This document shows, in pieces, positions 44,763-53,913 of a stretch of DNA of 64,000 nucleotides. Under the pieces are notes generated by a model, which saw only the letters and a list, made by a program, of their open reading frames with translations, ran no database searches and had not been told where the DNA came from. Source of the stretch: Legionella gratiana (GTDB taxonomy: Bacteria > Pseudomonadota > Gammaproteobacteria > Legionellales > Legionellaceae); assembly GCF_001467695.1 (NCBI RefSeq), contig NZ_LNYE01000005.1:1-64000 (forward strand), given 5' to 3'. A program made the position numbers and the translations under genes. The first letter of the stretch is position 1; the number at the start of each line of letters is the position of its first letter.

Positions 44763-45557
44763 ATGAACGATATTTGGAATGCTAAAATCTACAGTCAATT
44801 TTTGGAATTAAGAACACGTCCAGCTTGTGATTTACTCAACGCTATTCCCACTTCATTTCAACCTAAAATAGTCTATGATTTGGGTTGTGGTCCAGGAAAT
44901 AGTAGTATTCTATTAAAACAGCGTTGGCCTTCTGCCAAGATAGTAGGATTAGATTCCTCTGCTGATATGTTGAATCAAGCACGATCGACTTACACTGATA
45001 TTACATTCATACAAGATGATATTGCACACTTTTCGCCCTCAGAGAAAATCGATTGTATTTTTGCAAATGCCTCATTGCAATGGTTACCTGATCATAATTT
45101 TTTATTCCCAAAACTATTAGAATTATTGAATTCAGGTGGTATATTAGCCGTGCAAATGCCAAATAACTTTCATTTACCTACTCATCAAATCATTATTAAA
45201 TTATTACAAATGCATCATGAGTGGAGGCCTTTTTTAAAGCAATTAATACATAATGAGTTAAGCAAGCCTCTTTATCATTTGCCATCATATTACGATTTGC
45301 TAAGCACATCATCATCTGATCCACTTCACTTATGGGAAACGATTTACTACCAAGAAATGGAAAACTTTCAAGCGATATTTGATTGGATTAAAGGAACTGG
45401 ATTAAGGCCACTATTTACACGTATGAGTGAAAACGATGCTAGATTATTTAGCAAAGAATATATTCAGGAAATTTCAAAAGAATATTATTTACAAAAAAAT
45501 AATAAAGTTTTGCTACCTTTCCAAAGAATATTTATGATTGGGGCTAAAAAGAGATGA
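44763..45557 (+). CDS. tam: Trans-aconitate 2-methyltransferase-like SAM methyltransferase
   Basis: The 264-residue class I methyltransferase has VYDLGCGPGNSSILL (SAM motif I, ~36-50), VGLDSSADMLNQAR (acidic motif II) and IFANASLQWLPDH (motif IV). The WNAKIYSQF start and overall length match Tam, which esterifies trans-aconitate, a spontaneous aconitase inhibitor. It follows the MHS transporter gene after 83 bp on the same strand, and organic-acid transport plus detoxification would fit. Exact substrate is inferred from similarity. Confidence 0.85.
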   Translation: MNDIWNAKIYSQFLELRTRPACDLLNAIPTSFQPKIVYDLGCGPGNSSILLKQRWPSAKIVGLDSSADMLNQARSTYTDITFIQDDIAHFSPSEKIDCIFANASLQWLPDHNFLFPKLLELLNSGGILAVQMPNNFHLPTHQIIIKLLQMHHEWRPFLKQLIHNELSKPLYHLPSYYDLLSTSSSDPLHLWETIYYQEMENFQAIFDWIKGTGLRPLFTRMSENDARLFSKEYIQEISKEYYLQKNNKVLLPFQRIFMIGAKKR

Positions 45558-45582
45558 TTTCATCTATTAATACTTTTATTTA

Positions 45583-46995
45583 TTATGATAGTACTGTATC
45601 AACAAAACCTGGGATAGTAGGCTTATCCGCTAATTTCCATCGTTTAGCTAACTCAAAGGCATTTTGTGCCGCCTCGAACTGTCCATTTTTCTCCGCTGAG
45701 TCAATGAAGCAGGCAAAGGTTAACTCATCAGCCAAATGCAATATTATGGCCTGTTTAAAGGCATTTTGTGCTGCTTCAAATTGACTATTTTTTCCTGCGG
45801 CATCAATAAAGGTATTAAACGTGTAGCAATCACACAAGCTCCATCGTTTGGCCAACTCAAAAGCGTTTTGCGCTGCTTCAAAATGACCATTTTTTCCTGC
45901 CGCATCAATGAAACTAGCAAAAGTAACTTTATTAGCCAAGCGCCATTTTTTAGCTAATTCAAAAGCGTCTTGCGCCATTTTAAACTGTCTATTCTTTCCT
46001 GCTATACTTATGAAACTATTAAAAGTAACGTCGTTAGTCAATTTCCACTTTTTAGCTAACTCAAAGGCACCCTGCGCTGCTTTAAATTGTCCATTCTTTC
46101 CTGCTAAATCAATAAAACTGGCGAACGTGATCTTATCAGCTAATCTTTTTTCTTTAGCCAGTTCAAATGCATTTAGCGCTGCTTCAAAATGACCATTTTT
46201 TCCGGCTGCGTTAATAAAGCTATTAAACGTAATCTGATTCGCTAATTTAGAATCTTGAGCTAATGTAAAGGCTTTTTGCGCTACTTCAAATTGCTCGTTT
46301 TTTCCTGCTGCATCAATGAAACTGGCGAAGGTAACTTCATTAATCAATTTCAAATCTTTGGCTAACTCAAACGCATATTGCGCCTTTTCAAACTGCCCGT
46401 TTTTTCCTGCTGCATCAATAAAACTCGCAAAAGTAACTTCATTGATCAATTTCAAATCCTTGGCTAACTCAAATGCATATTGCGCCTTCTCAAACTGTCC
46501 ATTTTTTCCTGCTACATCAATAAAACTCGCAAAAGTAACTGCACTGGCTAATTTTAATTCTTTGGATAACTTAAAAGCATTTTGTGCAGCCTCGAACTGT
46601 CCATTTTTTCCTGCTGCAACAATGAAACTATTGAAAGTAATCTCATTAGCTAATTTCCTTTTTTTAGCTTGCTCAAAAGCATTTTGTGCCGCTTCAAACT
46701 GCCTATTTTTTCCTGCCATCGCGATAAAACTATTAAAACTAGCCTCATTAATTAGTTCTTTCATGATTAATAAGTTATGGACAGCGCAAGTAAAATCCCA
46801 ATTTCTATTAAACTTATTCATTAATTGATTACAAATAACCACATCAATACTGTTTTCAGGTGCATTCTTTAAAATATTCAATATAGACGGCAAGTTTTTT
46901 TGAACACCAATTTGTTTACTTAGCTCTACTGCGTCCTTGATACTCTTTTTTACGGTTACTTTATCTCTTAAGATTTTTATTATTTCTTCAAACAT
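45583..46995 (-). CDS. PPR-like repeat protein with a 34-residue period
   Basis: Residues 83-456 consist of eleven near-identical 34-residue units of the type N-E-V-T-F-x-S-F-I-D-A-A-G-K-N-G-Q-F-E-x-A-Q-x-A-F. A degenerate twelfth unit precedes them (~49-82). This is the pentatricopeptide pattern (vtYntLI...kNG..eeA..lF..M) with one residue less in the inter-helix loop. The ~48 N-terminal residues are helical and lack a signal peptide. Eukaryotic PPR proteins bind single-stranded RNA, one base per unit, and are rare in bacteria. In an intracellular pathogen this suggests an acquired gene or an effector. Confidence 0.88.
   Translation of the reverse strand: MFEEIIKILRDKVTVKKSIKDAVELSKQIGVQKNLPSILNILKNAPENSIDVVICNQLMNKFNRNWDFTCAVHNLLIMKELINEASFNSFIAMAGKNRQFEAAQNAFEQAKKRKLANEITFNSFIVAAGKNGQFEAAQNAFKLSKELKLASAVTFASFIDVAGKNGQFEKAQYAFELAKDLKLINEVTFASFIDAAGKNGQFEKAQYAFELAKDLKLINEVTFASFIDAAGKNEQFEVAQKAFTLAQDSKLANQITFNSFINAAGKNGHFEAALNAFELAKEKRLADKITFASFIDLAGKNGQFKAAQGAFELAKKWKLTNDVTFNSFISIAGKNRQFKMAQDAFELAKKWRLANKVTFASFIDAAGKNGHFEAAQNAFELAKRWSLCDCYTFNTFIDAAGKNSQFEAAQNAFKQAIILHLADELTFACFIDSAEKNGQFEAAQNAFELAKRWKLADKPTIPGFVDTVLS
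45628..46749. repeat. Eleven 102-bp tandem units of the PPR-like gene
   Basis: The spacing was measured directly: gtaacttcatt recurs at 46331 and 46433 (102 bp). Two central units are almost identical at the DNA level, indicating recent duplication; outer units are more diverged. Confidence 0.9.
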
Positions 46996-47678
46996 TATAA
47001 GTCCTCACTACTCTAGTGATTTTTGTTAATTCTTAGTCAGAACAAAATTTGAAGCTATTTGACTAAGCATATTCAAAACAACATGTCATTATTTAATCCA
47101 ATTGATTAATATAAATCCAATTGATTATCTTTATATGTGATATATATTTATTTAATATTCTTTTAATTTCAATAAGTTAAAAAAAATAATTAATGATTAA
47201 AGCAAAAAAACATGCATCTAAACTTATAAGGCTCATATCGAATAGGATAGAGTTTATAAACTTAGAAAAGCAGTTGGGTTCTACTGCTTTTTCTAGGTTG
47301 AGGATTTATGTGACAGTAGCTTACCGCAAAGAAAGCTTCAGTGTTAAATTCAGGAGGATTAAGGTAGTAAAACTTTAGAGTTATTACCTATTATTCAAAT
47401 TCAAACAACGTACAAGCCCCTACCCCTAGCCAAGAGCAAAATAGGAGTGCTGAGCAAACTAATCAACAAAACTTTATTATAGGATTAATTGCCAAGGGAT
47501 TTTGTCGTGACACAATATCAATCTTCACTAAATAAATACTATTAAGTGAGGATTTTTGTTTTTAAGACTATAAGAGCAAGATATTCATATTTTCATACAA
47601 ATATCTTCCCCAATTACATTGCTCCTTAGTTACCTTATCTCAGTTGCGAGATAAAGGTAAGTTCAGAATTTGTATACT
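46996..47678. other. 683-bp intergenic region with a possible gene remnant
   Basis: No intact gene is convincing. A plus-strand ORF at 47193-47378 (61 codons) has weak protein character. A second frame, open at 47371-47535 without an ATG, reads NVQAPTPSQEQNRSAEQTNQ then FIIGLIAKGFCRD, which looks more like real protein. The two may be parts of a decayed gene. The rest is AT-rich. Confidence 0.4.
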
Positions 47679-49892
47679 CTATTTAACAGTGACTTTGATC
47701 GTTTGATCGTTAAGAGGAAGTTCCGTTTCATCGACCTCTTCTTTCAGGTCACTTAGTTCCAACTTAAATTGTTGCATTGTATCAACAAGCGGCTGTATGT
47801 CCTTACCTACAGCAAGTCCTTGTTCAGTAATTTCAGGCACTTCAAATAGATCATCTTCCGTTTTAAGTTCTACTAATTGCTCAAGACGTTCAAATCCTAA
47901 TTTTTTAAGGTGGGTTTGTACCGCTACGCCAAAATTTCCATTTTCGATGCAGCGTTTATGGATTGCTAAATTATTGCACTGTTCCTCAGTAATTGTTTTC
48001 TCTTCTTTAATACTTTGTAAAATATCAATTAAAACGTCAGAGGCAATTTTTTTAGCCCTTTTACTCCAACTCCAAAAATTATACATCGCAATTTCAGGTT
48101 GCTCATTTCTTGCCTGATAATATTTTTGTACTGCTTCTATAAATTCAGTAATACTGTCCTTAATAGGTTCTATCTCTAGTGGTTTCTCATCAATTTTAGT
48201 AAGTGAATAATCTTCAATAATCTCTACTTTGAGCATTTTTTCCAGATCAATCGGACATTGGCTTAAAAATAATTCCATTTTTTGAGTCATTACTTCATAT
48301 TCGTCAAGATCAGTCGATTTTAAAGAGCTAAGCGCAATCCAGCTGTTTTCCAAGTTCTCTTGTAAAATCAAACTATCTTCAAGTGATACTTCTTTTTTTA
48401 CTTTTACTTCTTCTGATAAAACTCCTGCCGTTACAACTTTAAGAATTTCTTCTAGTTTTTTCATATGAATCGATAAAAGCTCCAAATATTCTGAAACATT
48501 ATTTTCCTTAAGGAGAGATTCAGAAGAAAGAAGTCTGCGGATAAGTTTAGCTTTTGTTTCTAAGTTATTTATTGAAAGAACAAGTTCATTACAACGTTGC
48601 TGAATAATTAAATCTTCGTGTGTTTGTTTTAATTTAGGATCAATCTTTCGTTGCAACTCAAATAAATCACCAACTCGTGAAATTGCTTCAATATAGGCTT
48701 TAGGGGTATTGGCAACTTCAGAAATTTGTTTGAATGTTTCTAAAAACTCTTGATACGCATCAACAGTATAACCTTTACTCAATGCCTCAATATTCAATAG
48801 TAATTTGGATTGCAATTTCATTTGACTTTCAACAAGAATATCAAGTACAGAAGGATCAACTTCATCCAATAAAGGCCTAATATTTTTTAAATACGCTTTA
48901 AAATCCAAGGCAATATAACTTTCTATTTCCAAATCTTTTTTGACGGCGGTTGAGGGTGGTGTCATCAATTGCTCCATCACCAGCTCATCACTCTTATCAA
49001 AATTTGACTTTAAAGTTTCTAAATATTCTTTAATTTGAGTCCAATTGTCATCATTTAAAGTAACCTGCATAGCACCATATTTATCAGGAGTTACAGTGCC
49101 GGTTTCGCTCAGTAATTTTGCTTGATAGACTGGATCACTAAAATATAATGATCCAGCTGCGGTAAATGTATCTGAAGCCCCCATTAACGAATGTCCTTGA
49201 CCAAATTGATCTGTATCTGATTGAATCCCTTCTTCTTTACTATGTCCCCAAATGGCTTCTAAAATTGATGATGAAGGAGCACTTTGCTCTAAACCTAACA
49301 TCATTAATTGATCTGGAGCATAATGATGGAAATACATATGACCACTAAAGCCATTTTTACTGATATTCTTACCGACTAAATTCTTTTCACCCTCTCCGCC
49401 CATGGCAATATTTACCCCAAAATCATAGGGTGTTTTAATAAGTGTTGGTACCTGCCCCATAACACCAAGCAGAAAGCCTTTTAATTCAGTAACCTTATCT
49501 CCTTTACGAATAACTCCATGAGTCGCAGATCGTGAAACAACACCGTTCTTTCCTGCTTCAGGAAAGAACGCCAAGAACTCATTTAAATTTTCAGTTGATA
49601 AATTCTTATAATCGATGATAACTCTACTTGCATGTGATAAATAATCTATTGAGGTGAGTACATCACTTGGATGAGTAAGCTCTTTATCTTTAAGCAATGA
49701 AGAGCGTGTTTTAAAATCACCACGAGCAACGCAAGCCAATAATAATTTGGAGATATTAGTAGCGGTATCATCTGAAGCATTATGTTTAAATGTGTTTAAC
49801 CACTGTGTTGCAACCGCTAATTGGTCTTCTTTAATATTATTTTTAATAATGGTAGTCTTGGCTTTAAGTATTTCTGGTGAATCTTTTGACAT
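47679..49892 (-). CDS. Large lineage-specific protein, putative Dot/Icm effector
   Basis: The start at 49892 (SKDSPEILKAKTTIIKNN; 737 aa) is preferred to the longer frame because GAGA lies just upstream. The N-terminal half is a mixed alpha/beta region with a striking segment HMYFHHYAPDQLMMLGLEQS and DQFGQGHSLMGASDTFTAAG (~185-260) that could hold an active site. The C-terminal half is helical and coiled-coil-like. The tail (ELSDLKEEVDETELPLND) has an acidic E-block within the last 30 residues, a feature of many Dot/Icm substrates. No known catalytic family is recognised. Confidence 0.78.
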   Translation of the reverse strand: MSKDSPEILKAKTTIIKNNIKEDQLAVATQWLNTFKHNASDDTATNISKLLLACVARGDFKTRSSLLKDKELTHPSDVLTSIDYLSHASRVIIDYKNLSTENLNEFLAFFPEAGKNGVVSRSATHGVIRKGDKVTELKGFLLGVMGQVPTLIKTPYDFGVNIAMGGEGEKNLVGKNISKNGFSGHMYFHHYAPDQLMMLGLEQSAPSSSILEAIWGHSKEEGIQSDTDQFGQGHSLMGASDTFTAAGSLYFSDPVYQAKLLSETGTVTPDKYGAMQVTLNDDNWTQIKEYLETLKSNFDKSDELVMEQLMTPPSTAVKKDLEIESYIALDFKAYLKNIRPLLDEVDPSVLDILVESQMKLQSKLLLNIEALSKGYTVDAYQEFLETFKQISEVANTPKAYIEAISRVGDLFELQRKIDPKLKQTHEDLIIQQRCNELVLSINNLETKAKLIRRLLSSESLLKENNVSEYLELLSIHMKKLEEILKVVTAGVLSEEVKVKKEVSLEDSLILQENLENSWIALSSLKSTDLDEYEVMTQKMELFLSQCPIDLEKMLKVEIIEDYSLTKIDEKPLEIEPIKDSITEFIEAVQKYYQARNEQPEIAMYNFWSWSKRAKKIASDVLIDILQSIKEEKTITEEQCNNLAIHKRCIENGNFGVAVQTHLKKLGFERLEQLVELKTEDDLFEVPEITEQGLAVGKDIQPLVDTMQQFKLELSDLKEEVDETELPLNDQTIKVTVK

Positions 49893-50160
49893 AATATTCT
49901 CTTTCTTGCTCTTATTAATCTCAAAGTAAGTAAAATTTGAACTTTGCGAATTATATATCACATTAATTAACAAAATATTAAATATCTTATATCTTGTGTT
50001 TTTTTTAACCTAAACTCGGCAGTTGAATCGTAGCTATCGAGTTTAATATGCTGATTTTTATGGCTATTTTTCTGATTCTTTATTGAAGGCGCACCACCCA
50101 TACGATCCGATGAAAAGTCAGAAAAATAGACAGAATGATCCGTGCAATGGGCAAACGTCC

Positions 50161-50198
50161 GTTCAATATAAAAAATAAAATGATTTTTTATATCGAAC
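50161..50198. repeat. 38-bp near-perfect hairpin
   Basis: GTTCAATATAAAAAAT and its inverted partner ATTTTTTATATCGAAC form a 16-bp stem with a single mismatch around a 6-nt loop. The AT-rich stem has no GC clamp, so it is not a standard terminator. Confidence 0.75.
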
Positions 50199-50302
50199 TA
50201 TTTAGAAACTGAAGCCCGTATAAATACTGCGCATCCCCGCTTTTGCGCTGAATCTTCTACACATCTTGTCTATCGTAAATAAAACAAGATCCAATTATTT
50301 CT

Positions 50303-50488
50303 TTTGCAGAAGGAGACGGTATTGAGAGCATCGTCACCCTCTGCGTAAGCAGGGGGTCTCGTAAGCGTATGACTGCAAGGTGAAGTTTAGAGCAAAGATT
50401 GGTTACTTTTAGACCTTCCGCTTTTGCGGAAGGCGACAGTATTGAGAAGTCCGTCACTCTCTGCGCAAGCAGCTGTCTCTTGATGAGA
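50303..50488. repeat. Two related ~65-bp elements
   Basis: Copy A (about 50303-50367) begins cttttgcagaaggagacggt and copy B (about 50422-50488) begins cttttgcggaaggcgacagt. Both continue attgaga..., cgtcac..., ctctgcg-aagcag, gtctc. Copy B is overlapped by a perfect 8-bp hairpin CCTTCCGC-TTTT-GCGGAAGG (50414-50433). Confidence 0.75.
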
Positions 50489-50545
50489 TAGGATCAAGAG
50501 ACAGGCTTTTGCTGGGAACAAACTTTACGGGATAACGTTAAACGA
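50473..50545. repeat. 12-bp hairpin followed by dispersed repeat, copy 2
   Basis: CTGTCTCTTGAT and ATCAAGAGACAG form a perfect 12-bp stem (50473-50504). GCTGGGAACAAACTTTACGG and ATAACGTT follow at 50511-50538, matching the tail found at 22497-22534 behind another long hairpin. Confidence 0.65.
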
Positions 50546-50601
50546 ATTAGCAAAAAATCATCATTTCTCTCATCGCATCTATTAAATGGCTTGATAACTC
50601 A

Positions 50602-52008
50602 TTACAAACCAGCATGATAGAGAACATACGCAACACATGACGTCAATTTTTTAGCCATATCTAAATGAAGAAATTCATTTGGACCATGGGCATTAGAATG
50701 AGGCCCTAACACCCCAGTAATCATAAATTGAGCCTCAGGAAATTTTTCGCCCAACATTCCCATAAACGGAATAGTTCCACCCTCTCCCATATAGGCTGCA
50801 GGTTTTCCATAATAAGTCATAGACGCTTCATCGGCTGCCTTCTCTAACCAGGAAGCCAGTTTAGGTGCATTCCAACCGGGTGAACCGTCTTTTCCAGTAA
50901 AACTTACTTTGGCATGATAAGGAGGTGTTTTCGTTAATACATCATTCAATGCTGTTGTAGCAATTTTAGGGTCTACCAATGGAGGCAAGCGCATGGATAA
51001 TTTAAGTGCTGTTTTAGGTCTTAAAACATTCCCTGCATCAGCAATGGCAGGGAATCCATCTGCTCCTGTTACCGTCAAAACAGGACGCCAAGTTCTGTTT
51101 AAAATGAGTTGCTGTATGTCTTTCGTTACAGGTTCCACTCCTTCATGACAAGGAAATTCTGTATAAACAGAACGCCCCAAAGCTTGAGCACAATGTGCAG
51201 CCTGTTTGATTCTTTCTTCGGGGATTTCACAGTATAACTCGGGCAGTTTAACCTCACCAGAAACTTCATCTTCGATACGACTTATTAATTGTCTTACTAC
51301 TCGAAAAGTATCAGCAACAATACCGCTAGCGGCGCCCGAATGAACTCCTTCACAAATGAGTTCAACAGATAATTCTCCTACCACATTGCCACGTAAGGAA
51401 GTAGTCATCCATAATTGCTCATAATTCCCAGCGCCAGAATCAAGACAAATCACTAACTTAGGACTACCGATTCTCTCCTGCAATAATTCAATATAATAAG
51501 GTAGATCATAACTGCCACTCTCTTCGCATGCCTCAATAATTAAAACACAGCGAGGAATGGGTAAGTCTTGCTTTTGTAATGCGTGAATTGCAGTTAATGA
51601 TGCATATACTGCGTAGCCATCATCAGCCGCACCACGACCATATAAGCGCCCATGTTTTAGTACTGGCTTCCAAGGATGCAAATCTTCATCCCATCCAGAC
51701 ATTTCCGGTTGTTTATCAAGGTGGCCGTATAACAATACAGTCTCCTCAATTTCACCTGGAACTTCGATGAAAATTAAAGGTGTTCTACCCGTTAATTTTA
51801 TAATTTCCAGAGTCATTCCTTTAGGTGCATGCAACTTACACCAATTACCGATATGATCTACAGCTTGATCCATTAAGCCGTGTTCTTGCCATTTAGCATC
51901 AAAATGCGGTGATTTGTTAGGAATTTTTATATAGTCACATAAACTGGGAATAATCTCTTTCTGCCATTGCTGACAAACAAACTCATACAGCGCTTGCGGA
52001 TTGAACAT
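50602..52008 (-). CDS. M20-family metallopeptidase (dipeptidase-like)
   Basis: The 468-residue di-zinc hydrolase shows LLYGHLDKQPEMSGWDEDLH (metal His and catalytic Asp), RLYGRGAADDGYAVYASL (bridging Asp), IEACEESGSYDL (catalytic Glu pair), LICEGVHSGAASG (dimer-domain His), and a C-terminal NAHGPNEFL metal His. Family members cleave dipeptides or N-acyl amino acids. I start at ATG 52008, which has AGGAG upstream; the longer frame to 52035 has none. The gene overlaps the MurG-like gene by 26 bases and is the last of a four-gene operon. Confidence 0.9.
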   Translation of the reverse strand: MFNPQALYEFVCQQWQKEIIPSLCDYIKIPNKSPHFDAKWQEHGLMDQAVDHIGNWCKLHAPKGMTLEIIKLTGRTPLIFIEVPGEIEETVLLYGHLDKQPEMSGWDEDLHPWKPVLKHGRLYGRGAADDGYAVYASLTAIHALQKQDLPIPRCVLIIEACEESGSYDLPYYIELLQERIGSPKLVICLDSGAGNYEQLWMTTSLRGNVVGELSVELICEGVHSGAASGIVADTFRVVRQLISRIEDEVSGEVKLPELYCEIPEERIKQAAHCAQALGRSVYTEFPCHEGVEPVTKDIQQLILNRTWRPVLTVTGADGFPAIADAGNVLRPKTALKLSMRLPPLVDPKIATTALNDVLTKTPPYHAKVSFTGKDGSPGWNAPKLASWLEKAADEASMTYYGKPAAYMGEGGTIPFMGMLGEKFPEAQFMITGVLGPHSNAHGPNEFLHLDMAKKLTSCVAYVLYHAGL

Positions 52009-53074
52009 GAACTTGCTCCTCAATAATCGCCACAACTTGCTCTGTAGCAGACTTAATATTTAACGCATTAATTTTACTCATAATTTCCATTTTATTCTGT
52101 TCTAGATCACACAGTGTTTGCAGTAAAGTACCTACGTTTAACGATCTGTTTTCGATCACTAAACTAATACCTAATTCTTGAAAATATTTAGCATTTTGGA
52201 TTTGATCGCCACGGCTTACCTCAGTAGATAACGGAATTAAAATATGTGGCTTACCCAATGCTAATATTTCATAAAGGGAGTTCGCACCTGCACGAGAAAT
52301 AACTACTGAGGCAGCAGCAAATAAATCTGCCAACTCTTCATTAGCATATTCAAATTGCTTGTATCCGACTAAGCCATTCAACGTAGAATCTACTTTTCCT
52401 TTTCCACATAAATGAATAACCTGATACTTTTCAGTCAATTGCAAAAGTGCATCACGAATACAGCAATTTATTGAGCCAGCGCCTAAACTTCCTCCAATAA
52501 CAAGAAGACAAGGTTTTTCTGCATTAAATCCACATAACTCCAATCCACGATTACTGTTGCCAGCAAATAATTGTTCACGGATGGGTGTTCCTGTTACTTC
52601 GATTTTATTTTGTTTTTTAAAATGCTTTTTCCCTGCATCAAAAGTTAAACAAATTTTATTCACAAAAGGAAAACAAAGACGATTTGCAAGACCTGGACTC
52701 ATATCAGACTCATGAGCCACGATAGGTATTCGATTTAACCATGCTCCTATTACAACTGGGAATGCAACAAAACCACCTTTAGAAAACACGGCATCAGGTT
52801 TTAATTTATAAAGCAAAAAAAATGCTTGTACGATACCAAATATAATCTTAAAGGGAGCAAGTAAATTTTTGAAACTTATATAACGCCGTAATTTTCCACT
52901 ACTTACACTATAAAATGGAATATTAAGTGATTGAATCATCTGTTTCTCGATACCATCAGCCGAACCAATGTAGGCTATATCCCAACTTTTATGGCTAAAT
53001 TCTCGAATCAACGCCATATTAGGTGCTACATGTCCTGCAGTGCCTCCTCCAGTAAAAACGATCATTGGCATCAT
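51983..53074 (-). CDS. murG: MurG-like UDP-GlcNAc glycosyltransferase
   Basis: The 363-residue GT-B protein has MurG landmarks: FTGGGTAGHVAPNMALI (G-loop 1), SKGGFVAFPVVIGAW, HESDMSPGLANRLC, LVIGGSLGAGSIN (G-loop 3) and LIPLSTEVSRGDQIQNAKYF. MurG adds GlcNAc to lipid I to form lipid II at the inner membrane. The HESD-x-x-PGLAN and SRGDQ forms are those I associate with Firmicutes-type MurG rather than the gammaproteobacterial HEQN type. The gene is outside a dcw cluster, so it may be a second, specialised copy. Its ATG overlaps the nadC stop by four bases. Confidence 0.8.
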   Translation of the reverse strand: MMPMIVFTGGGTAGHVAPNMALIREFSHKSWDIAYIGSADGIEKQMIQSLNIPFYSVSSGKLRRYISFKNLLAPFKIIFGIVQAFFLLYKLKPDAVFSKGGFVAFPVVIGAWLNRIPIVAHESDMSPGLANRLCFPFVNKICLTFDAGKKHFKKQNKIEVTGTPIREQLFAGNSNRGLELCGFNAEKPCLLVIGGSLGAGSINCCIRDALLQLTEKYQVIHLCGKGKVDSTLNGLVGYKQFEYANEELADLFAAASVVISRAGANSLYEILALGKPHILIPLSTEVSRGDQIQNAKYFQELGISLVIENRSLNVGTLLQTLCDLEQNKMEIMSKINALNIKSATEQVVAIIEEQVHVQSASAV

Positions 53075-53913
53075 GAAATATTCCTAATCAGTAAACTTAA
53101 GTCAATTGCTTGAATTGATTTAGTAATAGCGCCTACAGAGATGAAATCCACTCCTAATTGAGCTATTTTAGCGATATTTTCCAAAGTCACCCCTCCAGAA
53201 ACCTCTAAGGTACAATGCTTAGGCTGATTCATTTCAACTGCTTTTTCAAGCATTTCCTCACTAAAGTTATCCAGCATAATTCTATCAGGATGAGCCAAAA
53301 TTGCCTCACGTAACTCCTCCAAAGTCTCCACTTCAATTTCAATTAAACTAGTTCTATGGGCTTGTCTTGCTAAAGTAACAGCCTGAGTTACGGAACCACA
53401 AGCTTTTATATGATTTTCCTTAATCAAAAATGCATCATAAAGCCCCATACGATGGTTAAAACCACCGCCACAAGTTACAGCGTATTTTTGAGCGACTCTT
53501 AATCCTGGAAGAGTTTTTCGTGTATCCAGTAATCGAGTTTGCGTTCCAAGCAACTGTCGCACATAAAAATGAGTTTGTGTTGCTGTAGCTGAAAGAGTTT
53601 GTAAAAAATTGAGTGTTGTACGTTCTGCAGTTAGAATAGTTCGTGCTAAACCATAAATAGTACATAAAGTTGTGGGAACATCTAACCAATCTGCTTCAGC
53701 AACCCGCCACTTAATCTGGATTTGCTCGTCTATTTGCCTGAATACCTCATTAACCCAGGGTTGACCACAAACAATCATTGGCTCTCGTGAAATAATTTCT
53801 GCTTCTACCTTAAGGTCAGCAGGTAACAAAGCTGCAGTAATATCGCCATCACCCACATCCTCCTGTAATGCACGTGTTACATCAGCTTCTACTGGCATGG
53901 AGGTTTTATTCAT
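53071..53913 (-). CDS. nadC: Nicotinate-nucleotide pyrophosphorylase (quinolinate phosphoribosyltransferase)
   Basis: NadC converts quinolinate and PRPP to nicotinate mononucleotide, CO2 and PPi, the last step of de novo NAD ring synthesis. The 280-residue protein has EDVGDGDITAALLP at the N-terminus, ERTTLNFLQTLSATAT, the substrate-site LLDTRKTLPGLRVAQKYAV, GGGFNHRMGLYDAFLIKENH, EIEVETLEEL, IMLDNFSEEM and VSGGVTLENI. All are typical and complete. It overlaps the antiporter stop by eight bases and the MurG-like start by four. nadA and nadB are 5 kb away on the other strand. Confidence 0.95.
   Translation of the reverse strand: MNKTSMPVEADVTRALQEDVGDGDITAALLPADLKVEAEIISREPMIVCGQPWVNEVFRQIDEQIQIKWRVAEADWLDVPTTLCTIYGLARTILTAERTTLNFLQTLSATATQTHFYVRQLLGTQTRLLDTRKTLPGLRVAQKYAVTCGGGFNHRMGLYDAFLIKENHIKACGSVTQAVTLARQAHRTSLIEIEVETLEELREAILAHPDRIMLDNFSEEMLEKAVEMNQPKHCTLEVSGGVTLENIAKIAQLGVDFISVGAITKSIQAIDLSLLIRNIS

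Larger units (their letters stand above)
49893..50601. other. ~700-bp intergenic region built of repeats and hairpins
   Basis: No gene is supported. The 66-codon minus-strand ORF at 50257-50457 arises from an internal duplication. The stretch holds an inverted repeat at 50012-50046, a long hairpin at 50161-50198, two related copies of a ~65-bp element, and a terminal hairpin with a dispersed tail. Confidence 0.6.

Noticed and set aside
45736-46828. Several plus-strand ORFs of 73-170 codons with repeated KLAKVT
   Set aside because: They are antisense to the PPR-like tandem repeats.
50257-50457. 66-codon minus-strand ORF with two LSPSAK-like copies
   Set aside because: The copies come from the duplicated non-coding ~65-bp element; no SD or protein character supports translation.
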